From Pyxicephalus adspersus (lineage: Eukaryota; Chordata; Amphibia; Anura; Pyxicephalidae), in NCBI RefSeq assembly GCF_032062135.1, contig NC_092859.1:89363906-89427905 (forward strand): 64,000 nt of DNA, read 5' to 3'. Below the pieces are notes generated by a model, which saw only the letters and a list, made by a program, of their open reading frames with translations, searched no databases and was not told the DNA's origin. Position 1 is the first letter of the stretch; each line of letters opens with the position of its first letter. The position numbers and the translations under genes were made by a program. Below, piece by piece: positions 25,549-37,417 of the stretch.

Positions 25549-26329
25549 GTGGAGGCCTGGAGCAGGGAACGAAGTGAAAATCAGTGGAAGGCCTGCATGA
25601 CTGGGAAGGGATGGGAGCAGGCTGGGGAAGGGTTAAAAGCTAACATAGAGAAGGGGGGGAGTTGCTGCATTAGTATGCCGAGTGACCACGTGCAGGGGGG
25701 AAGGAGAAGAGGAGTGAAAGGGGGGTGAGTCGGAAAGGAAGGGTCCTTTTTCAGCGTGACAGAGAGAATAAAAGAAGTTTTTCCCACCCACCCGCACTGT
25801 TTTTAGGTGTTTCGGTGAGGTCCTCGAGGGAAGGAGAGGTAGTGGACGGTTTCAGTGGGGGTGAGGGTCTCATCTATGGTATGGGACCCTCGGTAAGGTT
25901 GTTGTTGGGAAGGTTAAATTGTTTTGTGGTAGGGCTGCAAGTGCTGCTGGTATGGTTCCCGAGCTGGAGGTGCGGCTGGGAGCATTACATATCACGGTGG
26001 TGCAGACCCATTATGTGCAAGGGGTTACAATAGTGGGGCCTTCGAGGACCAGTAACCCGGGGGTGTGTTTTTAGGAAAAGGATGTTTTATTAATGTATTG
26101 GTTACAGTTTTTTTGTTATTATTTGTAAGTTATTATTTGTTGATGTGTTTATATATTGTTATTTATGGTTATTTATTAAAAGAGTTAAATTTTAAGTTAT
26201 TTGTTAATAAATGGCCCAAAGGGGCCATTTAACCAAGTTGTTGTCTCAGTGTGTTTGGGGTAAAGGGGTGGGGTGGGGGGAGGTGGGAGTGGGGCACGGC
26301 CTGCGGGAACTCAGCCCTATCACAGTCAT
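25549..26329 (+). mobile_element. G-rich insertion, possible solo LTR or non-autonomous LTR element
   Basis: About 780 bp of G-rich sequence sits sharply inside AT-rich flanks, so it looks inserted. LTR-like features in order: GAGAATAAAAG (TATA-like) at about 25766, the hairpin AAATGGCCC...GGGCCATTT at 26209-26230 directly after TTAATAAA (poly-A-signal-like), a GT-rich segment (GTTGTCTCAGTGTGTTTGGG), and a 3' end CCTATCACA with the terminal CA expected of an LTR. A clear 5' TG terminus and target duplication were not found. Frames inside it (25725-26033 and one through 25930-26070) match no gag, pol or env motif. It is not a CpG island: G-rich but CpG-poor. Confidence 0.4.
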
Positions 26330-27583
26330 GTAAATCCTGTGTCAGGAAATGTTTTATTCCATACATTGCTTCCTTGACAAGTACTTAAACTAGTGATTAA
26401 TTCCCTTCATAATACCAAAATACAATTTATCACATTATTTACAGTTACAATTGTTCATTAGGTGAAGTTTTTCATGCATTAATAAAGAAATCCTCAAAAA
26501 TACCATACATGGAAGGCCTACTATGCACTAATTGACTTTTGCAGATTTTGCCCTGTGCAGTCTATAATGAGTTACACTGCTAGGCTCACCTATCCTACTC
26601 ATTGCTCTTCCACAACTACCTTGCTGCTACTTGATCTTTTGATGTATATTCATAGTGCGGGATCCAGTGTTCCTCCTAGAGAATTATCTCTCTTACCTGG
26701 AATGGATTTATCATAATGAGTGTGCCTTTAATGAGAACCTCCTTCTTGCTGCAATAGCCGTTTTCATACATGAATTTCCATTTCCATATATTTTTATATA
26801 TATATATTAGTTTGTGTTTGCAGTTACCTAGCACAAACCTAATATATATTAATCTAAGTTACTCTTTTTGTTGACATGATTGTCTTCCTTTTTGAATGTC
26901 CAATTGACATATAGGAAATGTCGGACTAGAGCTTACAGAACTGTTTAAGCAAATTCCTTATAATAAACTATTTGACATTAGGGAAAACATATGGTGTAAT
27001 AATCAATTGCATTTCCTGTGACAAGTAGTGTTAGATTAGCATACAAAATGTATAGAACACATGTCAGATTATAATGCGACAACAAATCATATCCACCAGA
27101 AATAAATGGTATTCATCTTATTTGCATTAGGACTATGTAATGAATTGCTGTGATTCTCTAGTAATGCTGCTGAACAGATTAATAGCTCCTATTATTTACT
27201 GGCTTTCATAAACTATGGCCAATATATTTCTGTATAAAAATGAGACAATGATATTTTTTTGTAAAATGTTTATGCTCCTATTTTGTATGTAAGTGTAATT
27301 ACAAAATCTACCATAATATCTTTAATATTACACTTTAGCCCTATGTAATGTAGTTTGAGGAAAAATTTGTGATGTTTAAGTGCATGAGGGAGGATATTTG
27401 TTGTTTTACATTTTTCTTAACTCCGTGTACATCCATGTCTAATCAGCATAATTTAATAATAAAAATTATCACATGTCAACATTTGTCATGATAAAATAAA
27501 AATTATCACATGTCAACATTTGTCATGATAAACTAAAAAAAAATCAGTGATTTTGCCTTTGGGGCATTATTGCTTGATTCTAT
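26330..27583. other. AT-rich non-coding stretch
   Basis: Only the 37 bp tandem duplication at 27459-27533 stands out. Confidence 0.5.
27459..27533 (+). repeat. 37 bp exact tandem duplication
   Basis: TTATCACATGTCAACATTTG recurs exactly 37 bases on (27466 and 27503). Each unit also contains the inverted pair TTATCACATG...CATGATAA. The identity of the two copies suggests recent duplication. Confidence 0.85.
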
Positions 27584-27804
27584 GGCCTGATATATTAAAG
27601 TTCTCCAAGGCTGGATACACTGTCATCATTGAAGCTGAGTGATCCAGCCAACCTGGAATGGATTTGGTCCAGGATTCAAATCATTTGCTAACAAATAGCA
27701 AATACCTTTAGGAAATCCATTTCAGGTCTTTTTTTCTGGATCACCCAGCTTTACTGATGAAAGTGTATCCTCTACAGCTATAAAGAACATTAATAAATCA
27801 GGCC
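27584..27804. mobile_element. Palindromic foldback MITE, copy 2
   Basis: This copy has intact termini: GGCCTGATATATTAAAG on the left and ATTAATAAATCAGGCC on the right, flanked by TAT/ATA. The arms carry GAAGCTGAGTGATCCAGCC and GGATCACCCAGCTTTACTG, and the centre is GCTAACAAATAGCAAAT. It is non-coding and the whole element folds on itself. Confidence 0.88.
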
Positions 27805-28652
27805 ATATGTATTAAAGTCTAATATCTTGTTTCATACAATAAAACAGAAAATTATTTATTATTAAAGTTGAATAAAAAAACATGATTTAATTTCCCTTTG
27901 AAGTCCACAGAGTGGTACGTTTTTCTTATTTTTTTCAATTTGAAAATCCAGCACATAATTTGATTGACCTGTCAAGTTATTAATAGCAGAGAAAAACAAA
28001 AAATGAGTCACTTAAATTATCTCACATAATTTAAAGAGCATAGTCAATTTGCATTGTAATAGCCTACCATGTTCATACTTGTAGATGAAATTTAATAAAT
28101 ACATGCTCTCTAGATAGGAGATAAATACATTACTTGCAAACAAATAGAAATTAGAATTACTTCTCTACATAGGTGGAGGAGCATCTTTTCAATATTTATT
28201 TGTTCAGTCCCAGGTGTAATGTTGCAAATACAACAATATATTGAGAATGATTTATCTGAAGTTCAGTATGATGTATAAATAGATTTATATATAGAAAAGA
28301 TTAGGACAATATCACACTGTACTTTCAGATGTGCTTTTTAATTTTCTTTCTAATTTAAATGTGATCCATCATTAAGCCACAGTTTATTTCTACATTTTGC
28401 AATTTTAGTATTATGAATTTACATCTTTAAGAAAGTAAAAGGGTAAGATTGTGTAAAGGGGTAATAATATTCATAATAATTTACATAAATATAATTTACT
28501 TGATAACAGTGAAGCTACATACAAACTCCTTTTGCCAGTGTTTTAATGGTGTGATAGCAAGTACAATGTGACTATCAAAACTCTACAAGTGTTTATGAGT
28601 GACTAGTGTCATGGTTGTTATGACTTATCTTATTGACTTATCTGATTTATTA

Positions 28653-28866
28653 GGTCTGATTTAATAAAGCTCTCCAAGGCTGGAGACGATACACTTTCAG
28701 CAGTGAAGTTGGGTGATTCAGCAATCCTGGAATGGATTTCTAAAAGTAATTTGTTATTTGTTAGCAAATGTTTTCAATCCCGGACCAGATCCATTCCAGG
28801 TTTGCTAAATCACCCAGCTTTACTGATGAAAGTGAATCCTCTCTAGCCTTGGTGATCAATCAGGCC
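28653..28866. mobile_element. Palindromic foldback MITE, copy 3
   Basis: It starts GGTCTGATTTAATAAAGC and ends GATCAATCAGGCC. The arms carry GAAGTTGGGTGATTCAGC and AATCACCCAGCTTTACTG. It lies only 67 bases from copy 4. Confidence 0.88.
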
Positions 28867-28932
28867 CACTGTACCTTAGTTCAGCTTCCAGCCAAAGTAT
28901 AATGTGTATTAGCATTAGGAAGCTAGAACTTT

Positions 28933-29149
28933 GGCCCTGTTTTTTTAAAGCTTTCCAAGGCTGGAGAGGATACACTTTCATCAGTGAAGCTGGGTGATCC
29001 AGCAAACCTGGAATGGATCTGGTCCAGGATTTAGAACCTTTGTTAGAAAATGACCCTGAAAAGATGTATTCCAGGTGTTCTGGATCACCCAGCTTCACTG
29101 ATGAAATAGTATCCTCTCTAGCGTTGGAGAGCTTTAATAAATCAGGTCC
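28933..29149. mobile_element. Palindromic foldback MITE, copy 4
   Basis: It starts GGCCCTGTTTTTTTAAAGC and ends AATAAATCAGGTCC. The arms carry GAAGCTGGGTGATCCAGC and GGATCACCCAGCTTCACTG. The frames at 28856-29182 (minus) and 29013-29207 (plus) are by-products of its symmetry. Confidence 0.88.
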
Positions 29150-31625
29150 ATTGGGAGGATGGCTGCAAACCCTGTGTAACAACTCACAATATTGTGAGGA
29201 CCCTTAGCATCTCCTTGTAATAGAGGTGCTGCAATAAAATGTGGGTAATGATCCATATATGAGAAAAATGTTGAACAGTGCAACTATCATATATGACCTA
29301 AAAATGTTTTGATGGGCTGCCTACCTATTGGGCCTTCTGCTATGTTAATAAATCATTTGACATGATGACTGGAGTTGTTCCATCAATTAAATTCTTACCG
29401 TTCCATGCAGATTTTTTGGGCATAGCCAAAAACAAAGTGCAGCAGTACATAGAAGCAAGTCAGAAACCGTGGCAGCATTAGACAATTGTATTTGGTCAAT
29501 GCCTCTCCTTTCCCTGATTCCCAAATGTCAGAAGAATTGACTCAATGAAAAACGTAGCTCTGCATCAGCAAAAGCAGAAACACTAGGGGAGAGGACATTG
29601 TTTTAGGGTATTTTAAGAGCAAAAACTTTAACTTAAGGGGTAATTTATTAATACTGCTAGTGCCCCCACACCAAACTCAACTGTAAAAAATGTTAATAGC
29701 TTCACTAACAACGTTTGGTGTCTTACTCATCTGCAAACTAGTTTTCTTGCCCCATAGCTTATAGCTCTAGGATAAGATATGACTGTTCAGTGCTGGCGTT
29801 TGATATAGGTATTTACTAAGCAGTTGTCAATAAAAGGGTATTTTTACAGCTTTACCTTTTCTCCTTATGTTCATATTTACGATTGTGCCTGTAAATATTA
29901 CATATAATATAATATATATGTAAAGCATTTATTGAAAACTGGAAAAAGCTGTGTACCTAAACTAATGTCGCAATGATAACAGAAACTTTTCCGGTGATTT
30001 TAATTTACCGTAAGCAAGCCTAATAAGGGTGTAATAACAGACGCCACCTTTTCGTTCAACTATTACTCATTTTATTTTAGTTGCTTACAAACCTGGTGCT
30101 TAAAATGTAGTTGCCATGGTGAACCATCTGGGCTTGAATGAAAAGCCTTTAAGTGGTGGTTGTAGAATGATTCACAGCATGTGTTGTAAATCTTTTCTAA
30201 GGTAATTCTTAGATTTTTCTTGTGTGTTGTTTGAGTATTGAACTTAATCAATATTACTTACATTTAATGCAACTGGCAAGAAAACCTCTGTATTGACACT
30301 GAAAAAACACATTCATCAGAATATTTGATTTCATGCCAATTTAAACAGTGGCTTTTAATGTAGAATTATACAGGTACCAGTTGTGGTCTAATTAGTCCAA
30401 CTGTATAAGATAAAAGAGTTAAAGAAACAGAAACTGGCTTAGGAGTACTAAGTTTCATATATAGGAAAAACATAAATAAAAATCTCCACACAAGGTTATG
30501 TAGGGTTTGTAACCGATCTTTACCAAAACAGGAGACTCCAAAACTTAGCCTTCTCCTTATGTAAACCCTTAACTGAAGCTTAACCTTGAAATTGAAATGT
30601 TGAATATGGACTGCTCCATTCCCTCTTAGCTTAGCGTCATTTAACAACAAATTCAACACTTAACACCCTAATATATTTACTAATCACTGTTACACTTGGC
30701 TTAACCACCAAATAAAAGCTAATTGCTTAACCCCCACACAGCGATTTCCTTTTAATCAACTAATCTCTAATTTCAATCTTAAATAAAAGTATTACAATAT
30801 GCCTAGAATATTTATTTAGCCCAACCCCTAATTTAGTCCCGGAGACCACTATACCCTTATTGAAGAAAACCCATCTTAATCAAAAGATCACAGTTTTATC
30901 GTGGAACAACATGGCAAATTGGTGTTAGCACTGGAAAATTCTGGGTCAAGAAGAGAAGAGTTCTCAACATCAATACTAATCAAGCCAAAGATGTTGGGGT
31001 TTTACACTACTGCTGTTGAAACTGAAAACGGTAATAAGTATAGCTGAGCATGTCTTAAGTCTGCTTATCAAAATGGAGCCTGCCCACTGGAAACACATTG
31101 TTTTCCAAATTTTGCTAATATCAGTCAGTTCTGTGTTTTAGTTTTGAGTGATAATGACAGTGATAGTCATTAGCAAAGCAGATATTAGAGCCTTTGTAAT
31201 TTACATCAAGCAAATCTGACATTATAAATTATTCACTCTTTTAAATATGTTTGGCAGTTTTAAATCCTTTATTAAACATATTAAAGTAGGTGATATAATT
31301 TATTCTTTGAAACTGTATAGCTTGTAAGGAAATTGTCCTAATAAATCCATTCATTAGCCAACAAAATTTTAGATACCCATAGATGTTTTATTTGATACAT
31401 ATGATACATAATACATAAGTATTTTGGCATGCAGAGTCTAATAAAAATATAGTTACTTTGTAAAAAAATATTCATACCGAAAAACCATCACATCAGGATA
31501 AATAGGAATCCATATTTAAAAATGACAGTAATTTTCAGCATTGCTAAATGAGCTTTCTAGGAAACATGGCTCACATGGCTCAAAATGAAGGTGAAATCTG
31601 GAAATAGAGCCTTATGTGTTTTTAA
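29150..31625. other. AT-rich non-coding stretch
   Basis: No gene or known repeat is recognised. The minus-strand frame at 30366-30659 has no identifiable motif. Confidence 0.5.
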
Positions 31626-31777
31626 ATATTATTATTATTATTATTTATAAACAAGATTTATATAGTGCCAACGTATTACGCAGCACTGTACATTAAATAG
31701 GGGTTGCAAATGACAGACTAATACAGACAGTGATACAGGAGGAGAGGACCCTGCCCCGAAGAGCTTACAATCTAGTA
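31626..31777 (-). mobile_element. SINE/LINE 3' tail, minus orientation
   Basis: An ATT triplet run is followed by TTTATATAGTGCCAACGTAT, TACGCAGCACTGTACATTAA, GGGTTGCAAATGACAGAC and GACCCTGCCCCGAAGAGC, then TTACAATCTAG. This is the reverse complement of the frog repeat tail that shares GTACAGCGCTGCGTAATA with the SINE at 7965 but has a different upstream body. Related pieces are at 36650-36710, 54838-54867 and probably 63590-64000. Confidence 0.8.
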
Positions 31778-32793
31778 GTCTAAATACTGCTGTAACAATG
31801 TCTAATATAAAGTTACTGTTAAAAAATTTTAGAATTTTGCTACACCAAACTCTAATTACAATATTTTCTTTTTTAACTTTATTTATTTACTTAGTCATTA
31901 AACTTTTGCTATATGATCACAAGACCCTGCAGTGTTGGGTATCAGGTATGTTTATACTTTAGTTTGACATCCACAAAAAACTTTCTCTAAGAAAGTGAAT
32001 GAATATTGAATATATACAGAATTTATAGGGTTTTTTGAGAAGCATAACTCTCTCCCTGAGGCAGTCAGCGCATACCAAGTCCCTGGCACATTAGTACTGA
32101 TAAGCTTTATAACTGCAGGCAGAATTTGGATCATATCATCTGTAATGTGCCAGAAACTCAGGGATCACTCTGGCTGCTGTGTAGGCATGGGAGTGCCAAG
32201 TGAAGGAACAGAACACATAGACTACTGGTTTAAATATAATGAAGAATTGTACATCTGAAAATATGCTGCAAACAAAAAAAATGAAGTTTTTTGATATCAT
32301 ACCTTGAAGTGTATTAGATTAATATTATGTTTCCTATTTTTACAAAATAATTCATACATTTGCTGCATATGCTAGTAACACTTTTTTTTCTTGTATTAAT
32401 GTACTGCAATGTTTTTTTTTCATTACCTTATACAGTTTTATTGAAATCAGACACATGTATGTATATATTAATGTACTGATTTTAAATCGTTTAAATAAAT
32501 TATGATTCTTATAAAAATGATTTAGGTTTACAGACAAATCCATACAAACTGATAAAATTGCTGCTGAGCGCTCCATGCACCTTTTTTTACATGCACAGTC
32601 CCTGCTGTGTCTGCAAGCTACAAACACCTTGGCCTGGACCATGAAGAATACTCACTAGGTCAAGGGAGAATCTGTCAACTTGTCAATTTGTGGACAGAAG
32701 TAAAGTCTCTGCACATGGCAAGACATCAAGAACAGCACTGCTGAAGAGTGAAAACCACTAAGAGAACTTTAATACGGAATAGAAAACCCTTAC

Positions 32794-32894
32794 CTGTTTT
32801 GATAATGGTAGTTTTTTATTAAACTTTTTTGCAGCAAAATATTCACGTTGGACAGTTGTTTGTTTTAGGTTGATACAAAAGCACAATAGTATTG
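32794..32894 (-). CDS. Candidate minus-strand internal exon, 101 nt
   Basis: Both splice sites are strong on the minus strand: acceptor CTCTTTTATTTTTTCAG and donor AAACAG|GTAAGGG. Only one of three frames is open: two bases of a split codon, then 33 codons to a codon boundary. It contains CINLKQTTVQREYFAAKKFN and KKLPLSKQ, a basic stretch loosely like an IQ-type or coiled segment, though the core IQ arginine is absent. It ends in phase 0, matching the phase-0 start of the candidate at 18536. This is the best splice-site pair found in the window, but the product is not recognised. Confidence 0.35.
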
Positions 32895-33366
32895 CTGAAA
32901 AAATAAAAGAGTAAAAAAAAATCAATGAAAAAGAGACCCTACATATGCTGGTTTTATAATATATCAAGTTTTAAATGATTGGGTATGAGGGTGTTCGGTG
33001 GTCTATAGCACATATTGAACACACATGTATACACACACACATAATTATAATAACTGTATGTGGTAACATTTTAAGTACAGGATGGGAAGTACAGCATGGT
33101 ATGCTTTTTATTGCTTATATAAATATTTTTATGGTTTAGATTTTTATGTGTAACAACATTTATTTATGTGATTCTTAACACCTATCTGGGATGAAGGAAA
33201 TATATCATGTTTCTTAGACCTTAATGAATTTTCATGAGCACACAGAATGTAGCAGCATGTGGAGATTTTCTAAAATGTCAGTCTAGAAGGTGCATTACAA
33301 AACATCTGGCACTTCAAAATGTCCATCAACCTGTCAGGAGAAAACATGAAACAAGAATAAATAAAC

Positions 33367-33451
33367 TGTACATAGGTTTAAGATATGCATTTCATTTATT
33401 GTCATTTTAAAAATGACAATAAATGACATGCATATCTAAAACGTATGTACA
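33367..33451. repeat. Near-perfect 42 bp inverted repeat (hairpin)
   Basis: The arms pair base by base around 33409 with only three mismatches in 42 positions. The left arm includes AGATATGCATTTCATTTATT and the right arm AATAAATGACATGCATATCT. The loop is essentially absent. Either strand of a transcript would fold into a long hairpin. It could be a tiny foldback MITE or an inverted duplication; a microRNA precursor is possible but the terminal loop is unusually tight. Confidence 0.85.
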
Positions 33452-36037
33452 CCCTTTTGTCTACCCTTTTATGTAAGGTAAAAATTTTAGTTTAGGTCCG
33501 CTTTAAGGTCACTCCATGCCAGCGAGTAAGACTAAGGTATGATTGTAAATGCTATCTTATGCAAGGAAAAATATATTTTTTTTACATTAACAGTTCAGGG
33601 GAAAGTCCTTTTTAGTAAGTTTAGGACATTAGAATAAGTTTTGCTTCTAATGTAAATGTGCATTACACAGAAATTCAGAAAACACAAACAAGTTCTTTGG
33701 GCCTGTTTTAGTCATTTAGCAAATTTACAGACTTAAGATAAGTACGGATGAGGAGCAAAGTTGGAAAAGTCATTTGAATGATAAAACACATTGCTGTCTC
33801 TTTAGGATAGGGAATAAATTCAATTATTTTATATCAATTTGAACTAAGCTGGATACACAGGAAAGCTTGACTTCCATGAATTGGATGGGCTATGGTTTTC
33901 ATTATGTAGGCACAACAGAGATCAAATAGCAATACCTCCTATCCAAGCCAGGGATTATAAAGTATGTTGTTATAATGATATCTGAAAATGCATTACAGCT
34001 ATTGTAATGACAATTATTGATTATTTTGTCAGTTTCAAATAATTAGCCTAACCTAATTTGAATGATTGTATATATATATATGTTTTATATAGTATATTAT
34101 AACATCACTATCAAAATTACTTTACTGATGTTAACACATTCATAGTAGTATGTAGCTATCCTACAGTATAAATCAATAATTATTTTTCTTTGTGTCTATG
34201 TCTATTCTTGAATCTCATTATTGATACACATTAGTACAGCACTGTAATTTAGGTTTCACTGTAATTTAGACCTGTCTTTAGGTTTCAGGGCTGAAACCGT
34301 ATCACCCTGATTTACACACTTGTGAATATCCACAGAGGGATCTGTTGACGCATGATCTAAAACTATGATTTAAAATGTTAATATCATTATTCCAGTACTT
34401 CTTCTATCACCTCCTCCCTTGCTTCTTACCACAATCATTTGGATCAAATAAAATCCAAGAAAGATAGCAGTTTTTATTGAGTCAATGTTTTGTAAGATTT
34501 TTTGTTATCACAAAACAGACTTTCCCAATTTCAGAATAAGTTCTTGCATTTATCTTCTTCAGGCTTAAATGCCTTGGACTAAATTGTATCATTATAAATA
34601 AGAGGATAACAGCCACTCACCAAGAGTCTTATTACATTTTAGTGAATGTGTGATGTTCAGAAAACCTTTTTTTGCAAAAAAAAAAGACTCCTTGTCACAA
34701 ATGAAAACAATCAGAGAAGTACTAATTCTATCTACCGTACAATCCAGCTGTGCTAAAAGTCAGAATGTTCTTTCAGTTAACCTTAATTTAAGTTCTCAGT
34801 AACTAGTCATAATGCAACACGCTGGGAATGTAGATCAGAAGCAATGCTGTGCTGTGTAACTTCCTCTGTCTCTGTTTACCATATCACAAATTACTTTTAA
34901 AATTCCAGGGGAGATTTAAATCCGACTGATAGGTGCAAGAAATGTTCTAGTATTGTCCTTTATTTGTTTGAGAAATGCAGCAAGGAGCCAGCATCATGCC
35001 TGTTTGGAAATAACACTATCTGGGGTTTTAGACCTTACATTAATAACAAATTGGATGGAAACAGACTGGAGCATTGCAAAAAAAATCATATGTTCAATTT
35101 TTAAACCAAAGACAATAAAGAAAAAATATGTTTCAATCATAAAATACAACAACAGTTAAAAAATATATACAATAAGTAAATGCAAATTTCCTATTTTGAA
35201 ACTAAACATCTAGTTTCTTACTGTTCTTCCAGTTGTCTACTAGTGTGGCCAAATAGACAGTCCCAGATATAAAAAAAAAGACCTACTCTTAAATCATGTC
35301 CAATGCTGTAATTATTCACCTTTTCCACAATATGGGCATAATACACCTATGAGTGTATCAGTTTACAATACTCTGAGAAACAAAAAACAAATATTTAGGC
35401 ATCATTTATTATGTGGCTATTTTACTTTTTTAATTTTTATACTATTTAAACGTATACTTCATAAATATTTATCCCTCTAATGTTGACAAACATTTAATTT
35501 AGGCTTATTTTTTAGAAAGGAATATTTCCACGATATAACAATTGAAATGGATATTTTTCAAATGGAAGCTTGATGATTACTTTATAATATAGTATATACT
35601 CACGAGGACTGTCATCAGCGTGAGCATTCTTGGTCAAGGAAAAATGCAACTGACATTTATGTTCTCAAGTCTTTCTGTAATATGCTATTAGCCAACAAAG
35701 ACTGCTACTCAAAGATAACAAGGTAACGGTGACTTTTATCATATTTTTTTTTTCTGGTAATGTGGCATAAAAAACGTTCGGTGATATAAATGTATGTGGG
35801 AACCTACTTACCATTAATTGGTAAATATAACTACTAGTGGGTTGTCCTCCTTTGAAAGCAATCTACGTCCAATCAATCCAAGTCTTGAAATACATAACAC
35901 AATCTACTTCTTCTAATAAAGCTCTGCATAATAATTCAAACTTTAGATTGGTGTCCCATCTCAAATAAGCAATTTGTTTAAAACAATGTATGTCCCTTTT
36001 TCCTGTAACATTGTACAAGTAATTTCTACTTTTACAG

Positions 36038-36235
36038 CTAGATAATGAAATGGGCCATATGCGTGTTGCTGACACTGGTGAAAAAGAGAGCGGCTTAATA
36101 ATAAATGAATGTAATACGATTTTTTTAAAGCAGTGCAAAAGTACAGTGATCCTATATAGTAAAAGTAATTATGAATTCTTCAATGGTCACAATATATTCT
36201 TTTACAAACCAGCTGTTTTTGATACCTTGATGTAG
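36038..36235 (+). CDS. Weak candidate exon
   Basis: The acceptor TTTCTACTTTTACAG is followed in phase 0 by a 65-codon frame starting LDNEMGHMRVADTGEKESGL and ending at TAG. The first part looks protein-like and the rest (FFNGHNIFFYKPAVF) looks like AT-rich noise. A donor at about 36112 (GAAT|GTAATA) would separate the two. There is no family match and no linked exon. Confidence 0.15.
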   Translation, partial: LDNEMGHMRVADTGEKESGLIINECNTIFLKQCKSTVILYSKSNYEFFNGHNIFFYKPAVFDTLM

Positions 36236-36649
36236 CCATATGCTTGACAAAGGATTCTGGCCCCAAAATGTTGCACTGTTTAGCACTTTGATGTCACCCT
36301 TCAAAAAACATTTTAGACTTTTAGATAATCCATGGTGTGCTGACAAAATATTTTCCTATTGTAGTATACTGATTCAGCAGACTTTTGTTGGGGAAGCTTG
36401 CCTCAACCTTGGGCAAGGTTGGTTTTCCAGAAAATTGTATATGTTCAACATGTTTTTATGGATGTTAAAGCCCAAAAAAAAGTGTATAGACTGCTTAGTA
36501 CTATTTTCTTTGTGAGCTGTTTAAAAGCTCCCAGCAAATTATGGGTCCAAATGCATGCAGGCATGTATTTGTTATAAAATTACCATTTTGGTAGTTTACA
36601 TGGCCATCACTTATACAAGCCATGGTGTGCTTTTTTATAACTCTGACTG

Positions 36650-36735
36650 TGGTAGGAGTACTAGATTGCAAGCTCTTTAAGAACGGTCCCTTATGTGATT
36701 AGTTTTCTATGTTCTGCCATGCTCCTTGACATTCA
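36650..36735 (+). mobile_element. SINE tail fragment
   Basis: GTGGTAGGAGTACTAGATTG and CAAGCTCTTTAAGAACGGTC correspond to the 'acattagattgtaagctcttt' part of the local SINE/LINE tails. The later GTACAGCGCTG block has been lost. Confidence 0.5.
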
Positions 36736-37101
36736 TTGGTGAAGGAATAAAATGAAATAAATGCTCCTTGTCTTACATGTTCTTTTGCACAAGTACATGC
36801 CTCACACAATAATTTCACCCTTCAGCACTGGTTTGTCTTATTAATTAGTTAATTAGCTGTACTGTATGGTTTTTATTTTTTTCTTGCAAATGGAACTCCC
36901 TGTGTTTATTACAATAATGTGTATTGTACAATATTATTGTGGTGTAACAGCTGTGGGTAATTACTAATGCTTTGTGCTGAACACTGATTATTATGGTGTG
37001 GGTGGCTCTAATGATAATCCAGCATTTATGACCTCTTCTTTTCTGTCTTCCGGAGTGTGTTAAAATTTAGTAGGTTCAGTAACTGATACACATATATGTG
37101 A

Positions 37102-37105
<4 letters not shown>

Positions 37106-37151
<46 letters not shown>
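37106..37151. repeat. TA dinucleotide microsatellite
   Basis: About 22 AT/TA units. It produces the isoleucine/tyrosine run in the overlapping minus-strand frame. Confidence 0.95.
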
Positions 37152-37417
37152 TGAATTGATTTTGTTTGGAAATACCACCATATCTTTTAGTATGATTAAT
37201 GTTACATTTAAATCTTTCTGTTTTGTTTTTGCATTTGGACTCATATGGGTTTGTTGATTGCTTGTTAGAAAAGTAGCTTTTGACACTTCTTGGATATCAG
37301 TCTCTTCTGACATCAACCCCAAAGTTTAGAGTGGCTGTGGCTTGGAACAAACTGTGGTTAATATATATTTTATTATAAATGTATTTCTTTTCTCAGAGTG
37401 TTTTTTTTCTCTTACAG

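Larger units (their letters stand above)
31778..36037. other. AT-rich stretch with exon candidates and a hairpin
   Basis: It holds the exon candidate at 32794-32894 and the 85 nt hairpin at 33367-33451. A possible 32 nt minus-strand exon lies near 33288-33319 (acceptor TTTTCTCCTGACAG, donor TTTT|GTAATG). Otherwise nothing is recognised. Confidence 0.4.

Noticed and set aside
25549..26329. CpG island promoter
   Set aside because: The segment is G-rich but CpG-poor and strand-asymmetric, unlike a CpG island.
28856..29207. Frames of 108 and 64 codons on opposite strands
   Set aside because: They run through a palindromic MITE, whose symmetry keeps both strands open.
35599..35623. Minus-strand 25 nt microexon NAHADDSP with a strong GTGAGTA donor
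   Set aside because: Phase would fit the exon at 32894, but the acceptor is ambiguous and it competes with the 33.3 kb candidate; too short to support.
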